Assembly: GCF_018919265.1 (NCBI RefSeq) | Contig: NZ_JAHLQO010000002.1 | Coordinates: 124,001 to 188,000, forward strand | Origin: Peptoniphilus ovalis | Lineage (GTDB): Bacteria; Bacillota; Clostridia; Tissierellales; Peptoniphilaceae | Direction: 5' to 3' | Length of the DNA stretch: 64,000 nt | Shown here: positions 60,843 to 64,000 of the stretch, one piece after another | Numbering within the stretch: position 1 is the first letter of the stretch | Layout of the letters: each line of letters opens with the position of its first letter | The notes under the pieces: generated by a model | What the model was told of the DNA's origin: nothing | Seen by the model: the letters and a program-made list of their open reading frames with translations, nothing else | Databases searched by the model: none | Position numbers and translations under genes: made by a program

Positions 60843-63383
60843 ATGGACTTAAAAGAATTTTCAAAAAAACTAGCTAAAGCTACTGAACATATGACAGAAG
60901 AAGAAAGAAGAAATCTTCGAAATATGTTTGAAAAAGTAACAAATAGCTTATCAGAAGAAAAAGTTTCATCAATATGTCATGATGAATCTTGTGGAACAGA
61001 AATACCAGACGGACCAACACAAAGACATGTGGCACTAAAAGAAAATTTCTTAAAGCAAGTTCCTGCCATTACTCTACATAGAGCAAAAATTGTAACAGAA
61101 CTTGCAAAAGAAAATCCAGGTATGCCAAAGATTGTTTTAAGAGCAAAATCATTTAAGAAATGTTGTGAAACAGCACCACTTGTAATTCAAGACAATGAAC
61201 TTATTGTCGGAGCACCTTGTGGAGCACCAAGAAGTGGAGCATTCTCACCAGATATTTCTTGGAGATGGTTAAGAGATGAACTTGACACAATAGCTACAAG
61301 ACCACAAGATCCATTCTACATCTCAGAAGAAGACAAAAGATATTGTAGAGAAGTTTTATTCCCATATTGGGAAGGAAGATCATTAGACGAAACTTGTGAA
61401 GCAAAGTATAGAGATGCAGGAGTTTGGGAATTATCAGGTGAATCATTTGTATCAGATTGTTCATATCACCAAGTAAATGGTGGTGGAGATTCAAATCCTG
61501 GATACGATGTAATTTTAATGAAAAAAGGAATGCTTGATATTCAAAATGAAGCAAAAGAACATTTAGAAAAACTTGATTATTCAAATCCAGAAGATATCGA
61601 CAAAATCTATTTCTATAAATCAGTAGTAGACACAACTGAAGGGGTTATGATTTATGCGAGAAGAATGAGTGAATATGCTAGAGAACTTGCAGCTAAAGAA
61701 TCTAATCCAAAAAGAAAAAGAGAACTTGAAAAAATTGCTGAAGTTAACGCATATGTACCAGCACATAAACCAAGAACTTTCTGGGAAGCAATTCAATCAG
61801 TATTCACAATTGAATCCCTTTTAGTTGTTGAAGAAAATCAAACTGGTATGTCAATTGGTAGAGTTGACCAATATATGTATCCATTCTACAAGGCTGATAT
61901 TGAGTCTGGAAGAATGAATGATTATGAAGCATTTGATCTTGCAGGATGTATGCTTATTAAGATGAGTGAAATGATGTGGATAACAAGTGAAGGTTCTTCA
62001 AAATTCTTCGCAGGATACCAACCATTTGTAAATATGACAATTGGCGGTGTTACAAGAGAAGGAAAAGATGCTACAAATGACTTAACTTATCTATTAATGG
62101 ATGCAGTAAGACATGTAAAAATTTATCAACCATCACTTGCAACAAGAATTCACAACAAATCACCAGAAAAATATTTAAGAAAAATAGTAGATGTTGTAAG
62201 AAGTGGAATGGGATTCCCTGCATGTCACTTTGACGATACTCACATTAAGATGATGCTTGCTAAGGGTGTAAGTGTAGAAGATGCAAGAGACTACTGTATG
62301 ATGGGTTGCGTTGAACCACAAAAATCAGGAAGACTTTATCAATGGACTTCAACATCTTATACTCAATGGCCAATAGCAATTGAACTTGTATTAAATCACG
62401 GTGTTCCACTATGGTATGGAAAACAAGTTACACCAGATTTAGGAGATTTATCTCAATACAAAACATATGAAGAATTTGAAAAAGCAGTTAAAGAACAAAT
62501 CTCATATATTACAAAACTTACAGCAGCTGCAACTACTATTTCTCAAATTTGTCACAGAGATATGGCACCAAAGCCATTAATGTCAATTATGTATGAAGGA
62601 TGTATGGAATCAGGAAAAGATGTATCAGCAGGTGGAGCAATGTATAACTTCGGACCAGGAGTTGTATGGTCAGGACTTGCAACATATGCAGATTCAATGG
62701 CAGCCATCAAAAAACTTGTATTTGATGATAAAAAATATACACTTGATGAACTTAACACAGCACTTAAAGCAGAATTTAAGGGATATGAACAAATTAAAAG
62801 AGATTGTCTAGATGCTCCAAAATATGGTAATGATGATGACTACGCAGATGATATTTGTAATGATGTAATTACTTTTACTGAAAGAGAACACGCTAAGTAT
62901 AAAACACTTTACTCAAGACTTTGCCACGGAACTCTTTCTATTTCAAATAATACTCCATTCGGTCAAATGACAGGTGCATCTGCAAATGGACGTGATGCAT
63001 GGACTCCACTTTCTGATGGTATTTCACCAACTCAAGGTGCAGATTACAAGGGACCTACTGCTATTATTAAATCAGTATCAAAAATGGCAAATGATTCAAT
63101 GAACATGGGTATGGTTCACAACTTTAAGATTCAAAAAGGAATACTTGATTCTAAAGAAGGAGAAAACGCACTTATCACACTTCTTCGTACAGCTTGTATG
63201 TATGGAAATGGAGAAATGCAATTTAACTATCTAGACAATGAAACAATGTTAGATGCTCAAAAACATCCAGACAAACATAGAGATTTAGTAGTTCGTGTAG
63301 CTGGTTATTCTGCATTCTTCGTAGAATTATGTAAAGATGTTCAAGACGAAATCATAAGTCGTACAATGCTAGAACATTTCTAA
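60843..63383 (+). CDS. cutC: Choline trimethylamine-lyase (glycyl radical enzyme)
   Basis: An 846-residue glycyl radical enzyme splitting choline into trimethylamine and acetaldehyde. The residues known from the Desulfovibrio alaskensis enzyme are present at identical numbers: Tyr208 (SYHQ), Asp216 ([11 protein letters not shown]), Phe395 (GYQPF), Cys489 and Glu491 (MMGCVEPQ), Thr502 (WTS) and radical Gly821 (RVAGYSAFF). This is the short type without an N-terminal extension. Encapsulation in a microcompartment is implied by the adjoining shell gene. Activated by the radical SAM protein encoded next. RBS AGGAGA 60832-60837. Confidence 0.95.
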   Translation: MDLKEFSKKLAKATEHMTEEERRNLRNMFEKVTNSLSEEKVSSICHDESCGTEIPDGPTQRHVALKENFLKQVPAITLHRAKIVTELAKENPGMPKIVLRAKSFKKCCETAPLVIQDNELIVGAPCGAPRSGAFSPDISWRWLRDELDTIATRPQDPFYISEEDKRYCREVLFPYWEGRSLDETCEAKYRDAGVWELSGESFVSDCSYHQVNGGGDSNPGYDVILMKKGMLDIQNEAKEHLEKLDYSNPEDIDKIYFYKSVVDTTEGVMIYARRMSEYARELAAKESNPKRKRELEKIAEVNAYVPAHKPRTFWEAIQSVFTIESLLVVEENQTGMSIGRVDQYMYPFYKADIESGRMNDYEAFDLAGCMLIKMSEMMWITSEGSSKFFAGYQPFVNMTIGGVTREGKDATNDLTYLLMDAVRHVKIYQPSLATRIHNKSPEKYLRKIVDVVRSGMGFPACHFDDTHIKMMLAKGVSVEDARDYCMMGCVEPQKSGRLYQWTSTSYTQWPIAIELVLNHGVPLWYGKQVTPDLGDLSQYKTYEEFEKAVKEQISYITKLTAAATTISQICHRDMAPKPLMSIMYEGCMESGKDVSAGGAMYNFGPGVVWSGLATYADSMAAIKKLVFDDKKYTLDELNTALKAEFKGYEQIKRDCLDAPKYGNDDDYADDICNDVITFTEREHAKYKTLYSRLCHGTLSISNNTPFGQMTGASANGRDAWTPLSDGISPTQGADYKGPTAIIKSVSKMANDSMNMGMVHNFKIQKGILDSKEGENALITLLRTACMYGNGEMQFNYLDNETMLDAQKHPDKHRDLVVRVAGYSAFFVELCKDVQDEIISRTMLEHF

Positions 63384-63401
63384 AATCAGAAAGGATTATA
63401 A

Positions 63402-64000
63402 ATGGACAGAGGATTAAAAGAGGCTCAACTTGAGAGAAGTGCTAGGATATTTAATGTCCAAAAGTACAATGTTCATGATGGTCCTGGAGTTAGAACATTA
63501 ATATTTTTTAAAGGATGTCCTTTAAGATGTAAATGGTGTTCAAACCCAGAAGGACTTAGATATGATCATCAAGTTATGCTAAAGAGAAATGCATGTATAA
63601 ATTGTGGAGCATGTGTGCCCGTATGTCCTAAAAATATTCACTATATGGATAATGGTGAACATAAAGTCCGTAGAGATATAAAATGTATAAATTGTAAAAA
63701 ATGTGAAAAAGCATGTCTTCAAAATGCAATAGAAATAGTAGGGGAAGATAAAAAAATAAATGAACTTGTGGATATTGTAAATGAAGACAAAGATTTTTAC
63801 AGAATGAGTGGAGGTGGACTTACTGTTGGAGGAGGCGAATGCACGAATCAAGCAGAAAGTCTAATATCTCTACTAGAAAGTGCTCATATTGAAGGAGTAA
63901 ATACTGCAATAGAAACTTGCGGTTATACAGATATAGAAAAACTTAAAAAAATCAGAGAACATGTTGATTTATTTCTATTCGATATAAAGCAAATGGATCC
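63402..64000 (+). CDS. cutD: CutC-activating radical SAM enzyme (3' end outside window)
   Basis: The first 199 codons of a glycyl-radical-enzyme activase are present; the gene runs past position 64000. FNVQKYNVHDGPGVRTLIFFKGCPLRCKWCSNPEG contains the CxxxCxxC radical SAM motif; two additional 4Fe-4S clusters follow as CINCGACVPVC and CINCKKCEKAC. GGGLTVGGGECTNQAES is the SAM-binding glycine motif. It abstracts hydrogen from Gly821 of CutC. ATG follows AAAGGA (63390-63395), 18 bases after the cutC stop. Confidence 0.92.
   Translation, partial: MDRGLKEAQLERSARIFNVQKYNVHDGPGVRTLIFFKGCPLRCKWCSNPEGLRYDHQVMLKRNACINCGACVPVCPKNIHYMDNGEHKVRRDIKCINCKKCEKACLQNAIEIVGEDKKINELVDIVNEDKDFYRMSGGGLTVGGGECTNQAESLISLLESAHIEGVNTAIETCGYTDIEKLKKIREHVDLFLFDIKQMD

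Noticed and set aside
61294-61635. 113-residue open frame antisense to cutC
   Set aside because: Leucine/histidine-rich frame mirroring AT-rich coding sequence; no ribosome site; cutC is certain.

Overview
The window is very AT-rich DNA with short intergenic gaps, strong AGGAGG-type ribosome binding sites, frequent TTG starts and many compact hairpin-plus-U terminators. With S-layer-homology surface protein, glycyl radical enzyme, 4Fe-4S proteins and amino acid/amide catabolism, this points to a strictly anaerobic, low-GC Firmicute, most likely a gram-positive anaerobic coccus of the Peptoniphilaceae type (Anaerococcus/Peptoniphilus-like). The genus is an inference from gene content, not a measured placement. 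I see no tRNA, rRNA, CRISPR array, intact insertion sequence or phage genes.

Layout. 1-2900: HMP/thiamine-precursor uptake operon (thiamine-binding protein, thiX, thiY, thiZ). 3053-7660: 5-oxoproline (pyroglutamate) utilisation operon pxpA-ycsG-pxpB-pxpC-ycsI. 7664-11200: AraC-type regulator divergent from diaminopropionate ammonia-lyase and an M20 carbamoylase-like amidase. 11364-15615: 1405-residue repeat-rich SLH surface protein. 15665-18701: nitroreductase plus the tRNA t6A genes tsaE-tsaB-rimI-tsaD. 18759-25840: beta-glucuronidase, a flavin-binding protein, a divergent oleate-hydratase-like protein and an M16C protease. 25858-38450: three transcription units (ppx-ppk1, phnDCEE-nucleotidase, choice-of-anchor I surface protein) each preceded by TTTACA direct repeats with 11-bp period, a probable Pho regulon; an M20 amidohydrolase and dps lie among them. 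38531-44330: purCEMNHD operon under a strong promoter and a ykkC/PRPP-type riboswitch with its own terminator. 44378-48850: membrane proteins, then a GntR regulator facing a nitrilase/DUF2848/NRAMP-like operon with a clear palindromic operator. 48854-55076: class I glutamine amidotransferase-like hydrolase and a DUF3798-type ABC importer. 55457-57027: CD1871A small protein, polyferredoxin-like membrane protein and TlpA-like lipoprotein. 57341-64000: a choline-degrading microcompartment cluster (transporter, small winged-helix-like protein, tandem-domain BMC shell protein, aldehyde-dehydrogenase-like protein, cutC, cutD), running off the end of the window.

The most notable points are the cut cluster, where CutC keeps every known choline-lyase catalytic residue at the same numbering as the characterised Desulfovibrio enzyme while the partner aldehyde dehydrogenase homologue has proline in place of the catalytic cysteine; an operator filling the spacer of the cut promoter; the shared Pho-box-like signals; two NRAMP-fold transporters without metal-binding residues, each embedded in an operon for C-N bond hydrolysis; and a 9-residue motif (NWDDYLVNN) shared by two otherwise unrelated surface proteins.
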